Shown one piece after another: positions 1 to 10,142 of a stretch of DNA of 64,000 bases. The DNA comes from CAZNYG01 sp964577205. Its GTDB lineage: Bacteria > Elusimicrobiota > Endomicrobiia > Endomicrobiales > CAIRNS01. Under the pieces are notes generated by a model. It was not told the DNA's origin. It saw only the letters and a list, made by a program, of their open reading frames with translations, and made no database searches. The DNA lies in contig CAZNYG010000002.1 of assembly GCA_964577205.1 (NCBI GenBank), positions 1-64,000 of the forward strand. Reading direction: 5' to 3'. The first letter of the stretch is position 1. Every line of letters starts with the position of its first letter. A program made the translations under genes and the position numbers.

Positions 1-3000
1 ATGTTGCAGGAGTTGCTCTTTTTATTAAGCCGGGATGTGCCGATAAATGAGGATACACTGATTGATCGGCTGGATGATCTCTACAAGAGTACCCCTATGT
101 ATGAAAAGAAACAGGAATTGATGGAAGATATGTTTTTTGTCTTCCATCTCCTGCTTAAGTCTCCGCGTTCGGAAAGATTAAAAACAAGCCCGGGCTTTTA
201 TTTTCAATATGATTTTTTCGATGTTTTCCTGCGATCGATTCTAAAGCTGAGTAGCAATGAAAGAATAAGCAGTACAACCACTCTGGAATTGAAATCAGAG
301 AAATCACTGAAGGCTCTTGGTAAGTTGACCGGAACGGATTTCGACGCCATCGATTTTTCATACGGGGTGGCAAGGATCGTGGATGCGATTCCCGGAGGGA
401 CGGCAAGGAATACCGTTCTTCACGCATTGTTTGTCCGGAAGATAATCACTCCTTTGATCGGCGGAGCATTCCCTGAATCCGGAGAAAACGGAAATCCGGA
501 TGTGCGCGCTGTACTCGAGTCTCTGCCGGATAACGAAAGAACGAGAGTAAGAGAATCTCTGGAAATGATACTCCCTCACATGGTCTACAATGAAGAAGCT
601 GCAAAGGAAATACATAAACGGTACTGGACGAAGGGGGGGCTGCGGGAAAAGGAACTTTCGCGGGAGGCGGAGTTCGAGTATAATGACCCGTTGAAAGGCA
701 GAGAACCAGGAGAGATATATGTCTGCCCGGGCGATATTGACAGGGATGAACTGAAAAGGATACTTGCCGATTGTGAGAACAAAACCGCAACGCCTTTTGA
801 GAAATGGCTGATGAATTGTTTAACGGCTGAGGAGAGAGGTATAGTAAAGTATGCAGACGCACAGAAAATCCCTCTCGCTCTCATGAAGAAAGTAGCTGAA
901 AGGTTGAATGATCGTCAGGCGCTCTTGCGCGAGTGGCAGAGGAACGGTTCTTTCTTCCTGGGGAAAAGAGATGCGGATATACTGATGTTCATAAGAGAAC
1001 TCCGGAAGAAAGAAGTCATATTTGAGTTGTTTTCCTCGGGACTTAATAAAAACTCCCTCTTCAATTTTAAAAGAAAGGTTGACGGAGTCTGTACCGCTCA
1101 GGATTTACGGGACATGTTGAATGCTGAAGGAAATGACAATTGGGACTCCATAGTATCGGAAATCAGGCGCATTCATCAGAATTCCGGGATATTTACGGGA
1201 AACGGGGAAAACGGTTTAGTGTCTTCTATTGTTGCTTTCACGAACAGAAAAATAATCGATTTGAAAGATATGCGGGAGTGGGGTGATCTGCTCAATTATA
1301 TGATACTTCAGGCACATCCCGGCTTGATACAGAAACCATACCGGTCTTTTACCTACAAAGATCACGGGGATTTGATCGAATATCCCGACCTGTACTACGC
1401 GGATATATTCTCCGATGAGATTCGTGAATTGCTGGAAGCGCAGATACCGTTCACCGGAAAAGTGGAGGCGGTTATCAGGCTGTTCCCTCACAAATCGCAT
1501 CAAAGGGACGAGTTCATCGATACGCTTATCAAACAATGCGCCGATGATTGGGCGAATGCAGATATCCGTCAGTTCCAATTGCTTGCCGCATATGCTATGG
1601 AGGAAGAAACAAGGGACAGAGCCGAATTGTATGCCCTGCAGAAAGCAATCGATTCCGTGGGCGGGGAACTTGCCTGGGACGAAGAGCTTAATTTTGTCAC
1701 CCGGCATTTCCCCGATAGAAGCCTGTTCAGGGACGATGTTCTGCATAATATCGAAAGACGCAGGATCCCGACAAAACCGCAGCTGGAAAGAATCAAAGAA
1801 CTCTATTCTTTCGATTACCGGACGCAGACGAAACGGGATGTGGCAAAACAGGAGTTCAATCGCGACAATCTCTATGCACTTTTCGGTGACTTATCGGTTG
1901 AAACCAAAGAAGAGATACTCTACTGGATATTTGATCTTGGCGAAAAACCTGCGGCGGTCAAGGATATGGAAATGAGGTTGCAGGTAAATATGGATTGTAT
2001 CAAGGAAACAAAGACGATCGAGACGGAACTGTATCGCGACATGGGACGCGGCCAAAGAGACGCTCTTTTGCGGGCGCTCATTTTTGGCGAAGGCAATTCG
2101 ATCATCAGATACGATCCCGCGGATAACCTCGCTTTCCAAAAGACCGGGGACAATATCGCGGCCCGGTTTTTCAGGGAATTTGCGGAAAGGTACCTCGAAC
2201 GACAGGGGATTGACCCTTCCCTCCCGCGCTATCGCCACTTGCTCGATATGTTTGAAGTAGTCTTTTTGATGATGGGAAAGGATCCTCAATTCCAGTTCAA
2301 GGTCATCTCCCGGACACTGCACACCCTTCACGACATAAGCACCAATGCCGCCTTCAGCGACCTTACTGAAGATGAAAAAATCGCCCACATCAGCAGGACT
2401 TTTCTCGAATCAAGTGGATTGATCGGCATCAAGATTGCGCAATACCTCGGTACTTCGTCCAGTTTCGGGCTCTCCTCTTCTTTTAAGGATGTCCTCTTGA
2501 AGCTGACAAAAAACGCCGAAGGAACTGACATGGAATCGCTGTATTCAATTCTGGAAGGCGTGGGTGAAAGGGATTCCGTTATCCGGAGCATAGAAGGGAA
2601 GGCTTCCATCAAAACCGTGACAACGATGGAAAACAATCCTTACGTATATCTGTTCATGAATCTCTCCGCATTTTACGAAGCCCGGGTGCGCCTTGCCATG
2701 CTGGGAGAGATACTGGGGGAACTCGCGCAAAAAGGATTGATTACCCGAACCCAGCACGCGGAGCTGCTGGACGAAATACGGAGCATGATCGAAGAGGAAA
2801 CCACTTTCGCGATAGAACAAAGCAATAGAAATGTGCTTGTGGAAAACAGAGCTTCCCGGAAGTCAAAAGACGCATCCGATTATGCGTTTCTTTTTCAGAT
2901 GCTCAGGCATTATCTTATGGGAACGCAATGGAAAGATTATGAGATCAGTGTCCCCGAGATATCCGAAATAAAAATGGGCGTTTTGATGAAAGAGATACGG

Positions 3001-6000
3001 TGCAAAGGCGTGGCCCTTGTGGATTATCAGGGAAAAGATAAGGACGCCATTCAGAAATATCTGCTTTTGGAGCTGTTCGAGCAGGTATTCGTAGACGGCT
3101 TTTATCATGCGGACCTGCATCCGGGGAATGTTATCGTGGAAGAACGGATTGCTGCCCCCACCCGTCTTCACCTGATCGACATGGGGAAAATGAATTATAT
3201 TAACATACCCGGCGTCCTTACCGAAGAACAGGCGAAGAACGTCCGCAACCTCGACGGCAAAGACAACCCGACGCTGGACTTTATACTTTCCTACTACTCT
3301 TTCAGCAGCGACGGAACCAAGCTGCGCCGGAAAGCCAAAGCGATAAAAGAAGAAGATATTGTCCATCTCGTGGCCGTGCTGCGGACCATGGGAGTGGAGG
3401 ATGAAAGAGAGAAGCTGATGAGCCTGCTGATAGCCGCATTGAGCGGTCAAAACGTGGGTGAAAAGGCAGCAGCGCTCCGGTTCGAAACGCAGAAGTTTCT
3501 TGATAAAATCAGTTATCTCCTCCCCGGTGATATCATTAATAATATGCAGCGGGAATATGATATTTCACCAGAGATCGAGGATGCCGTAGTTGCGGAAGAA
3601 ACGGTTGAAGAAAGCATTGTGGAGACGAAATCTTATGTCATTCCCTGGGGATTATTATGGAATCTGAATGTTCTATTTGGAAAACTCATGGAAAGCTCGA
3701 TCTTCGTAAACTATATATCCCGCATTCTTGATTTTGATGTACGGACNNNNNNNNNNATGGCGGCCGCGCTGAATAAAGCAGTAGAAGGCGGAAGAGGAGA
3801 ATTCGATATTAAGGTTGACCTCACTCCGTCAGAGCAGGAACTGCTGGCCATGTTGAAAAGAATAAGCGGAGAGTTTTATAATGGAAAGAACGATACTTTT
3901 AACATTATGAACCTGATTAACCTTCCTTTTGGATCCCGGAACGCGGACGATTCCTTTTATTCCTTCATGGAATACATGAAAAAGAAGAAGAGCAAGGAAG
4001 CGATGGTTTCCTTATGCCGTAAAATCGCGGCAAACATTGAACGTGCCGGACGTGAAGCGGAACCTGAGGTCAAGGCCATGGAGGAGCGGGATGCTGCAGC
4101 GAAAGCTTTCTTTCAAAGTGTGGTTTTTAATGATCCGGAACGGCTGCTTTTTAAACCATTACATACACTGAAAGAAGTCAGATCCTTTAATGCTTCAAAT
4201 GAAAGGAACTTTTATGAAACCGACCCGGAATCCGATGCAGGATTGTCGGATGCGGACGTGTTCCTGGGATTCGGCAGCAATAATGTCTGGGATTACGCAA
4301 TGCGCCGCAACGCCAAAACGATGATCATTGCGGAAATCTCAGAGGAATCCCTCAGGACACAGGAGTACTTCTTTAAACCGTTGATCCTTCTGGCGGCAAA
4401 CCGGGCTCAGTTCCTTTCAATGCTCGCCGGGGTGCCTATTCCTGACGGTTTGACCGATCCTCAGGAAGCAATTAAATATATTGATAAGCAAATGGAGAAC
4501 ATGGAAAAAGCGGTAAGGCTGGAGTATGCGGAAACAATACGGAACAAGGTACGTCTGAAGATGCGTCAGCATCTGGAAAAAGATGAACAGCAGAAAGCCG
4601 ATGTTTATGCCGATTACGTTTTCTATTCCCTTGTCACTGCCATTGACTGTGAAATGAAGGGGGACAGGAGCAAATCCCTGTATCCCTACTTTACAGCGCG
4701 CTACAGAAAGCCGAGCAGAACTGCGCTTCAGCAGAAAACCGAAGAGTATATGAGGTATCGGCAGCAGATTAGTACGTCCCGGCAAATACTGTCAAGGGAG
4801 GATGAGCAGCAAGAAATGGATGCTCTCGTTGAGATATGTGAGAGAAATAGCGCGCATAAGAAGTATTCCGTATTGTCCAGCGACGAGAACTTTGCCTGGC
4901 TGAAGGGCATTTTCGACAGTGAAAACGTCCGATATGTCCTGACGGATATCAATGACACGGCGGAAGCGTACTCTGCGGTCAGTAAATATCTGGGCGCAGG
5001 CCGTGAAGTGAATGGTTTCTTCCTGTCCAATATTATCGATACGGAATTAAGCGAGCGCCATCCCTTCAGTGACGAATACATTTCCGGCGTGTATGTACTG
5101 GAAGGAAAAGACAAGGAAACTGCTACAGATCAGCGACCCTATCTGTCCAGACTGTACGGATATATAAGGGACATTAAATCGATATTCCCTTCCGGAGAGT
5201 TGACCGTATATACGACCCGCATGGAAAGGGAAAAACACGGTAACCAGAGGACGAGCAGGATCATGTATGCCTTGTCATCACAAAAGGATAACTATCTTAA
5301 GTATGACTGGGTCCGTCTGAAAACAATAGATGATTTTATAGAATCAATGTCGTTGCCGCGGTTGGGAGGAATTCAGTATAACGAAGAGGAACTGAATTAT
5401 GCGGTAGCTGGAGCTCAATCGGGTGGAAGATCTAAAGCCGCGATACTTCCTGGGAATGCAGGAAGGTACTATCTCAGACTCGCGAGCGGCTGGCCGAAAT
5501 GGGTGGCGGTGGCGGAGGTGGCGGTGCGGGAGTTCGTGTACCCGATCGTCAACCCCTCAAGGTTCGACGCGATGCATGGCGCGCCGAATGCAGGCCGGAC
5601 AAAGGCGATCAAGGGCATGTTCTACGGATTCTGGGTTCCGGTCGTAACCGGCCTGATCTGTTCGGTGGGCATTCTCTTTGGCCTGGGAATATCGCCGGAA
5701 ATGGCTGCCTCTCTTGTTGGCATGGGGGTAACGGCCGGTTCAGCCCTCAGCCTTATACTTCATATCGATTACGACATGAAAGCGGCGATTCCCATGATAG
5801 CGGTGCTGATAGACAACGAAGAACAGGTGAAACGGCTGCCCGTTGAGGACGATTGTGCGACGGTAGTTATCGTCGATAAAAGTCCGGAGCCCAAAGATAA
5901 TACCGGGTTAAAGAATATCGGAATAAAATGCAATGGTCGGGCGACGTACGCGGAACTGGATAAAAGCGGCAGGCTGATCATTTACACGGATCATGCAAAA

Positions 6001-7383
6001 GAAATCATTACTCAACTGAACGGGTACGCTGACCCGAGCAACCGGTTGTTAGAGCGGCTCAGCGGGATATTCGGCAAAAGGCTGAACGGCGTGTTTGGCG
6101 TACGCAATATGACGAAACAGGACTTGGGGGACATGGATGTGCCCGTAGTGTCAGGGGATATGGTGAACGTCAGCGGTCGGGCGATCATCAACGAACACAA
6201 TGCCTCGGTGCAGGCGGGCAAGCAGGAAGTGTCGATCGTTTGCAGCGATCCGGATAAAGTGCGGGATACGGTAAGACGGCAGCGGATAAACAAGCCGATA
6301 ACTTTCCTTTTCGAAGAAATCAGGGACAAAGACGCCAGCTTCTTCCGGGACCTTCAATCGCAGGGCAGCAATGTCTATGTGAAATATGACGGGACTGATG
6401 CGGAAGAGTTACGGGCATTGAAAGATAAAGGAGTGGATGGATTGCTTTGTCTCAATCTGACGGAAAATGAATTGGTAAAGGCGGGCATACACGCAGAGGA
6501 ACTGGGCAACAGAAATGCATGGATAGCGTCAAATGATGCTGAGAATGGCAGGAACGCATTGCGGATCACCGCCGAGAACGTGAATCCGGGCACAAAAGTG
6601 AAGGATCATTCGGTAGTTTATGTTGAGAGCGCCGTACTGGTTTATCTTGTGAAGAAGAAGATGATCAGCAGCATATTCCCCCCGAATTGTATTCTTATGG
6701 TTAACGGAGGGGAGTTCCGTGAGGTATCGCGACTGACCACGAGGGATGTGACGTTGATAGAGATGTTCGGGGCGAATGTGTTGGAGTATTTGCGCGGCGA
6801 ACCAGAAGGCGTGGAAGGCAAGAAGGCGTATGAAAGAGACGTAGCATACAACCTTGAGATAGGCGCGATACAGGCTGATATGGCCCTGCATCAGCAGTTG
6901 ACGGAAGCGAACTATGAGGAAGTTTTCGGGTACGACAGCGCGGTGAAGGATGCGATCAGGCTGCATTTGTCCCGGATAGGAGACGATGCGGTGAGAAAGG
7001 AAGCCTTCCTTAACTCATTGACGGAACGGCTTCATGGACGCGCGGCGCTGGCGAAGTCTGCGAATGTGGCGGGCGGGGAATACGGGTTCGCCTCGAAAGA
7101 GGACGAGAAGCTGTACTGCGAACTGCGGGCTATGGTCGCCCAAGGGTTGGTTGTATTAACGGACAAGGACGCTATTGATCTGAACGCATATAACGGCGAA
7201 AGAGCAGCTCAGGAAATTATCGTTTTGAAGAAAAAACTGGATGCAGCGCGGCCCGATCCGAAGACTGTTGCGGGGTTACTGGTACTGCTGGAAGTGTACG
7301 GGGAGAAGAACAAACAGGCACGTTTAGAACCAAAACGCGCCGAAGACGCACGAAACTACAAGCGCCTGCTTGAAGCGGCGTAG
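1..7383 (+). CDS. Giant multidomain protein with an ABC1/UbiB-like kinase domain
   Basis: This frame is open for about 2460 codons. The first ATG is at the window edge, so the true N-terminus may lie outside. Residues 1-800 look helical and I do not recognise them. Residues about 800-1065 resemble an ABC1/UbiB atypical kinase: a GIKIAQYLG segment near 810, then HADLHPGN at 1036-1043 and D1060-M-G in the place of the metal-binding DFG. After the scaffold gap, residues about 1418-1680 (LGFGSNNVWDYAMRRN, then FFLSNIID) resemble the LIC_10091-type family by eye. A hydrophobic stretch at about 1873-1925 could form two membrane helices. The remaining 530 residues are unassigned. Base composition is more AT-rich than in the neighbours. 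The gene may really be longer, or be two genes, because the gap is of unknown length. Its substrate is unknown. Confidence 0.7.
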   Translation: MLQELLFLLSRDVPINEDTLIDRLDDLYKSTPMYEKKQELMEDMFFVFHLLLKSPRSERLKTSPGFYFQYDFFDVFLRSILKLSSNERISSTTTLELKSEKSLKALGKLTGTDFDAIDFSYGVARIVDAIPGGTARNTVLHALFVRKIITPLIGGAFPESGENGNPDVRAVLESLPDNERTRVRESLEMILPHMVYNEEAAKEIHKRYWTKGGLREKELSREAEFEYNDPLKGREPGEIYVCPGDIDRDELKRILADCENKTATPFEKWLMNCLTAEERGIVKYADAQKIPLALMKKVAERLNDRQALLREWQRNGSFFLGKRDADILMFIRELRKKEVIFELFSSGLNKNSLFNFKRKVDGVCTAQDLRDMLNAEGNDNWDSIVSEIRRIHQNSGIFTGNGENGLVSSIVAFTNRKIIDLKDMREWGDLLNYMILQAHPGLIQKPYRSFTYKDHGDLIEYPDLYYADIFSDEIRELLEAQIPFTGKVEAVIRLFPHKSHQRDEFIDTLIKQCADDWANADIRQFQLLAAYAMEEETRDRAELYALQKAIDSVGGELAWDEELNFVTRHFPDRSLFRDDVLHNIERRRIPTKPQLERIKELYSFDYRTQTKRDVAKQEFNRDNLYALFGDLSVETKEEILYWIFDLGEKPAAVKDMEMRLQVNMDCIKETKTIETELYRDMGRGQRDALLRALIFGEGNSIIRYDPADNLAFQKTGDNIAARFFREFAERYLERQGIDPSLPRYRHLLDMFEVVFLMMGKDPQFQFKVISRTLHTLHDISTNAAFSDLTEDEKIAHISRTFLESSGLIGIKIAQYLGTSSSFGLSSSFKDVLLKLTKNAEGTDMESLYSILEGVGERDSVIRSIEGKASIKTVTTMENNPYVYLFMNLSAFYEARVRLAMLGEILGELAQKGLITRTQHAELLDEIRSMIEEETTFAIEQSNRNVLVENRASRKSKDASDYAFLFQMLRHYLMGTQWKDYEISVPEISEIKMGVLMKEIRCKGVALVDYQGKDKDAIQKYLLLELFEQVFVDGFYHADLHPGNVIVEERIAAPTRLHLIDMGKMNYINIPGVLTEEQAKNVRNLDGKDNPTLDFILSYYSFSSDGTKLRRKAKAIKEEDIVHLVAVLRTMGVEDEREKLMSLLIAALSGQNVGEKAAALRFETQKFLDKISYLLPGDIINNMQREYDISPEIEDAVVAEETVEESIVETKSYVIPWGLLWNLNVLFGKLMESSIFVNYISRILDFDVRXXXXMAAALNKAVEGGRGEFDIKVDLTPSEQELLAMLKRISGEFYNGKNDTFNIMNLINLPFGSRNADDSFYSFMEYMKKKKSKEAMVSLCRKIAANIERAGREAEPEVKAMEERDAAAKAFFQSVVFNDPERLLFKPLHTLKEVRSFNASNERNFYETDPESDAGLSDADVFLGFGSNNVWDYAMRRNAKTMIIAEISEESLRTQEYFFKPLILLAANRAQFLSMLAGVPIPDGLTDPQEAIKYIDKQMENMEKAVRLEYAETIRNKVRLKMRQHLEKDEQQKADVYADYVFYSLVTAIDCEMKGDRSKSLYPYFTARYRKPSRTALQQKTEEYMRYRQQISTSRQILSREDEQQEMDALVEICERNSAHKKYSVLSSDENFAWLKGIFDSENVRYVLTDINDTAEAYSAVSKYLGAGREVNGFFLSNIIDTELSERHPFSDEYISGVYVLEGKDKETATDQRPYLSRLYGYIRDIKSIFPSGELTVYTTRMEREKHGNQRTSRIMYALSSQKDNYLKYDWVRLKTIDDFIESMSLPRLGGIQYNEEELNYAVAGAQSGGRSKAAILPGNAGRYYLRLASGWPKWVAVAEVAVREFVYPIVNPSRFDAMHGAPNAGRTKAIKGMFYGFWVPVVTGLICSVGILFGLGISPEMAASLVGMGVTAGSALSLILHIDYDMKAAIPMIAVLIDNEEQVKRLPVEDDCATVVIVDKSPEPKDNTGLKNIGIKCNGRATYAELDKSGRLIIYTDHAKEIITQLNGYADPSNRLLERLSGIFGKRLNGVFGVRNMTKQDLGDMDVPVVSGDMVNVSGRAIINEHNASVQAGKQEVSIVCSDPDKVRDTVRRQRINKPITFLFEEIRDKDASFFRDLQSQGSNVYVKYDGTDAEELRALKDKGVDGLLCLNLTENELVKAGIHAEELGNRNAWIASNDAENGRNALRITAENVNPGTKVKDHSVVYVESAVLVYLVKKKMISSIFPPNCILMVNGGEFREVSRLTTRDVTLIEMFGANVLEYLRGEPEGVEGKKAYERDVAYNLEIGAIQADMALHQQLTEANYEEVFGYDSAVKDAIRLHLSRIGDDAVRKEAFLNSLTERLHGRAALAKSANVAGGEYGFASKEDEKLYCELRAMVAQGLVVLTDKDAIDLNAYNGERAAQEIIVLKKKLDAARPDPKTVAGLLVLLEVYGEKNKQARLEPKRAEDARNYKRLLEAA
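3747..3756. other. Scaffold gap of ten N
   Basis: Ten consecutive N interrupt the giant gene. The real length of missing sequence is unknown. The frame is open on both sides and happens to stay in phase across ten bases. The codon after the gap is ATG, so the 3' half could also be read as a separate gene. Confidence 0.97.
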
Positions 7384-7625
7384 GAAATTGACATACGAAC
7401 GCTATGCGGAACCAAGATCAACGCTCGATATCGACTTTTATATCGCGCATACAAAAGGCAATTCGAAAAGAATAGTAGAGGCTTTAAAGGAATTCGCCGG
7501 GAACGACGTTGACGCCGCAGGAAAGAATAGCGGCGGTTAATACGATAAGAAGAAGAGTGTTCCAGTTGAAAGGGATGGTTGCCGACAATGTTGTTGTAAG
7601 GCACATTACGTATGTGAAGGAATGA
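7384..7625 (+). pseudogene. Probable frameshifted C-terminal tail of the giant gene
   Basis: Coding-like sequence continues past the TAG at 7381. One frame reads on from 7382 to a TAA at 7538-7540 and contains LTYERYAEPRSTLDIDFYIA. The next frame is open from 7488 to a TGA at 7623-7625 and contains LTPQERIAAVNTIRRRVFQL. Neither piece has a good start codon or ribosome site. Two successive single-base slips would join them to the giant protein. They may be assembly errors in a poorly covered region (the scaffold gap is nearby) or real decay. Confidence 0.45.
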
Positions 7626-7650
7626 AACTGCAAACTCCCCCCTATGTCGC

Positions 7651-7697
7651 GTCCGAAACAAGTTCGGACTTAGTCCCGCAGAGCGGGACTTGTTTTG
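7651..7697 (+). terminator. Tandem hairpins ending in a short T run
   Basis: Two hairpins follow each other. The first pairs GTCCGAA (7651-7657) with TTCGGAC (7663-7669). The second pairs AGTCCCGC (7672-7679) with GCGGGACT (7683-7690) and is followed by TGTTTTG. This is the likely end of transcription for the giant gene. Confidence 0.55.
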
Positions 7698-7719
7698 CTC
7701 TGTGTGGAAGTGCTCTGCA

Positions 7720-7760
7720 AAACGCTCCCCGAGGGAAACCTAAGGTTTCCCTTCGGCGTT
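7720..7760. other. Long near-perfect palindrome
   Basis: GGGAAACC (7733-7740) and GGTTTCCC (7744-7751) form a stem with a TAA loop. Pairing extends outward through CCGA/TCGG and AACGC/GCGTT, with a bulge. No T run follows on either strand. It lies about 80 bases downstream of the rlmB stop. The rest of 7626-7842 shows nothing further that I can assign. Confidence 0.5.
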
Positions 7761-7842
7761 CTCCCTGCAAAGATTGGGAGAACTGAACCTTTCCTAAGTT
7801 GTTAGAACCGTGTCGCGCCGCAACAAGTTCGGGTTTGAGATT

Positions 7843-8571
7843 TTAACGGGATTTCTGCAGGTAGATCTCGTAGAGAAGTACGGCGGAAGCGCAGGACGCG
7901 TTGAGGGATGAGACGGGGGACGTCTGGGGTATGGAGATCAGGTAGTCGCAGCGGTCTTTTACCAGGCGGTGAAGGCCTTCGCCTTCGCTGCCGATGACAA
8001 GGGCCATGGGGAAAGCGAACTTTTCTTCCCTGACTGATTTGCCGGCCGCGTCCGCGCCGACCACCCAGATCTGTTTCTCTTTCAGGCGGGTGACCGTTTC
8101 AGCGATGTTAGTCACCCGGGCGATGGGCATGTATTCGCTGGCGCCTGCCGATGCTTTGGCCACCGATTCCGTCAATCCCACCGACCGCCACTTGCCGATT
8201 ATTACTCCGTCAGCACCCAGCGTTACCGCGTTGCGGATAATGGCTCCAAGGTTATGAGGGTCTTCGATGCCATCCAGGACGACGAGCAGGGGATTCTTTT
8301 TTTCTTTTACGCTGTTCCAAAGCTCGTCCAGATCAAGATAAGTGACCGGCGCTATCTCGGCGACTACGCCCTGATTATTTTCAATGCTCAGCCGGTCCAG
8401 GCGCTCCGCCGGCACATGGTGCACGGGAATGTTGCGTTCGCGCGCGAGGCGGTCGATCTCCCCGATGACGTCGCCGCGGGCTTTTTCAGAGATCAAAACC
8501 TTATTGACCGTCTTATTCCCCGCCTTCAACAATTCCCTGACCGGATTCCTGCCCGATATAATATCTTCCAT
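7843..8571 (-). CDS. rlmB: 23S rRNA 2'-O-ribose methyltransferase, RlmB/TrmH family
   Basis: This is a SpoU-class methyltransferase of about 242 residues that would methylate a ribose in 23S rRNA. It has an N-terminal RNA-binding region (GRNPVRELL) and the three SpoU motifs: DPHNLGAIIRNA, VIGSEGEGL and SLNASCASAVLLYE, the last forming the knotted AdoMet site. The ATG at 8571 is chosen because AAAGGA lies just upstream; an in-frame ATG at 8589 has no ribosome site. It is the last gene of the PIN/TRAM, ispD, ispF, cysS, rlmB run, the same relative order as in Bacillus, although the Bacillus mrnC is missing between cysS and rlmB. Confidence 0.93.
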   Translation of the reverse strand: MEDIISGRNPVRELLKAGNKTVNKVLISEKARGDVIGEIDRLARERNIPVHHVPAERLDRLSIENNQGVVAEIAPVTYLDLDELWNSVKEKKNPLLVVLDGIEDPHNLGAIIRNAVTLGADGVIIGKWRSVGLTESVAKASAGASEYMPIARVTNIAETVTRLKEKQIWVVGADAAGKSVREEKFAFPMALVIGSEGEGLHRLVKDRCDYLISIPQTSPVSSLNASCASAVLLYEIYLQKSR

Positions 8572-8593
8572 GGGTTCCTTTGGAGCCATCAGC

Positions 8594-8730
8594 GGTCAGC
8601 TTTCAGCTGTCAGCATGAACAGTGAACAGCATTGCGGAAAGACATATTCGAGGGACGAACTTTATCCCTCCTGCGAAACTCCATCAATAATCTGTCGTTG
8701 TCTTCAGCCGTTGCCTCTTGCTGACAGCTA
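8594..8730. repeat. Period-7 TCAGC repeats as an inverted pair
   Basis: GGTCAGC, TTTCAGC and TGTCAGC follow each other from 8594, then GAACAGT/GAACAGC. AGCTGTCAGCA at 8605-8615 is perfectly complementary to TGCTGACAGCT at 8719-8729. The pair fills the gap between rlmB and cysS. Confidence 0.75.
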
Positions 8731-8740
8731 TCTGTTATCT

Positions 8741-10120
8741 TTATGCTTTTTTTATGAGCGTCGATACGCCGCCGGGGTTGTCTTCCACGCGGTAGCCGAG
8801 GGTGTCGAGCTGGGCGCGGAGAGCGTCGGAATCGGACCAGCGCTTTTCACGGCGGGCGGTTTCCCTTTTGGTTTTTAGTTCCAGCGCTTCGGCGGGAATA
8901 GCGTCAACAAGGACCGGAATTCCGAGGGAATCTTCCATCAAGCTCTTCATCGTCGCGGCCAGGACCGCCAGTTCGGCGGGAGGCTTTTTTGTCAGCCCGT
9001 TCGCCGCTTCATGTTTCAGGTCGTGCAGGACCGACAGCGCTTTTTCCGTGTTGAAATCGTCATCCAGCATTTCGCGGAACCGGGAGATATACGCGGGATC
9101 CGGCTGTGCCGTTTCTTTCGAAGCGGCCTGCGTCAGTTTCTGATATACCTCATCAAGCCCTTCCAGCGCGCTGCGCGCTGCGACAAGCTTATCGTCAGAA
9201 AAATCCAGAGGCGTGCGGTAATGCTGCGAAAGAAGGAAGTAGCGCACCACCCGCGGATGGTATTTCTCAAAAATTTCCCGCAGGGTAAAAAAGTTGCCGA
9301 GGGACTTGGACATCTTCTCATGGTTGATGGTCACGAAACCGTTGTGCATCCAGTAACGGACAAAGGGTTTTCCGGTGGCCGCTTCGCTCTGGGCTATCTC
9401 GTTCTCGTGATGGGGGAAAATGAGGTCCTGCCCGCCGCCATGGATGTCCAGCGTGGGGCCGAGATAGTGAGTGGACATGACCGAGCATTCGATGTGCCAT
9501 CCCGGCCTGCCTTTACCCCAGGGGCTGTCCCAGCTGACCTCGGCGGGCTCTTCCGGCTTGGTCCCTTTCCAGAGAGCGAAATCGAGCGGGTCTTTTTTCT
9601 TTTCGCCCGGATAGACGCGCGCGACCGTCTGGAGCTCTTCGATATTGCGTTTTGAAAGCGAGCCGTACGGAGCGAACTTCTTTACGGCATAATAGACATC
9701 CCCGTCCACCACGTACGCTTTTTTCTTCTGTACCAGCGTATCGATGAAGGCGACGATCTGGGGGACCATCTCCGTGACGCGGGGATAGGCGTCCGCGCGG
9801 GCGATGTTCAGCTTGTCCATCTGCGTAAAATAGTCGGCGATGCAGGTGTCGGCCAGTGCTTTGGGAGAGATCTTCCGCTCATTCGCGCGGGCGATGATCT
9901 TGTCGTCGACATCGGTAAAATTCTGAATGTATTTGACGGTATATCCGGACCGCCCGAAATGCCGGCGGACGATATCGAAGGTCACATACACCCGGGCATG
10001 GCCCAGATGCGCCTCATCGTAAGGCGTCACGCCGCACACGTACATAGCGACACTCTTATCAGCCTGCGGGACGAAAGCTTCCTTTTTTCCCGTCAGCGTA
10101 TTATGAATAGTTATGGACAT
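8741..10120 (-). CDS. cysS: Cysteinyl-tRNA synthetase
   Basis: This 459-residue class I synthetase charges tRNA-Cys. The HIGH signature reads HLGH at 38-41 and KMSKS is at 269-273. Probable zinc ligands are C29, C212, H237 and E241, placed as in the E. coli enzyme. Length is normal. AGGAAGGGATC lies just upstream of the ATG at 10120. It sits between ispF and rlmB on the same strand, with repeat-filled spacers on both sides, so it may not be tightly coupled to either. Confidence 0.97.
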   Translation of the reverse strand: MSITIHNTLTGKKEAFVPQADKSVAMYVCGVTPYDEAHLGHARVYVTFDIVRRHFGRSGYTVKYIQNFTDVDDKIIARANERKISPKALADTCIADYFTQMDKLNIARADAYPRVTEMVPQIVAFIDTLVQKKKAYVVDGDVYYAVKKFAPYGSLSKRNIEELQTVARVYPGEKKKDPLDFALWKGTKPEEPAEVSWDSPWGKGRPGWHIECSVMSTHYLGPTLDIHGGGQDLIFPHHENEIAQSEAATGKPFVRYWMHNGFVTINHEKMSKSLGNFFTLREIFEKYHPRVVRYFLLSQHYRTPLDFSDDKLVAARSALEGLDEVYQKLTQAASKETAQPDPAYISRFREMLDDDFNTEKALSVLHDLKHEAANGLTKKPPAELAVLAATMKSLMEDSLGIPVLVDAIPAEALELKTKRETARREKRWSDSDALRAQLDTLGYRVEDNPGGVSTLIKKA

Positions 10121-10142
10121 GAGGGATCCCTTCCTGAAAATC

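Noticed and set aside
3757..7383. The 3' half of the giant gene as a separate gene starting at the ATG after the gap
   Set aside because: No upstream sequence is available to show a ribosome site, and the frame is open on both sides. Not excluded, but not supported.
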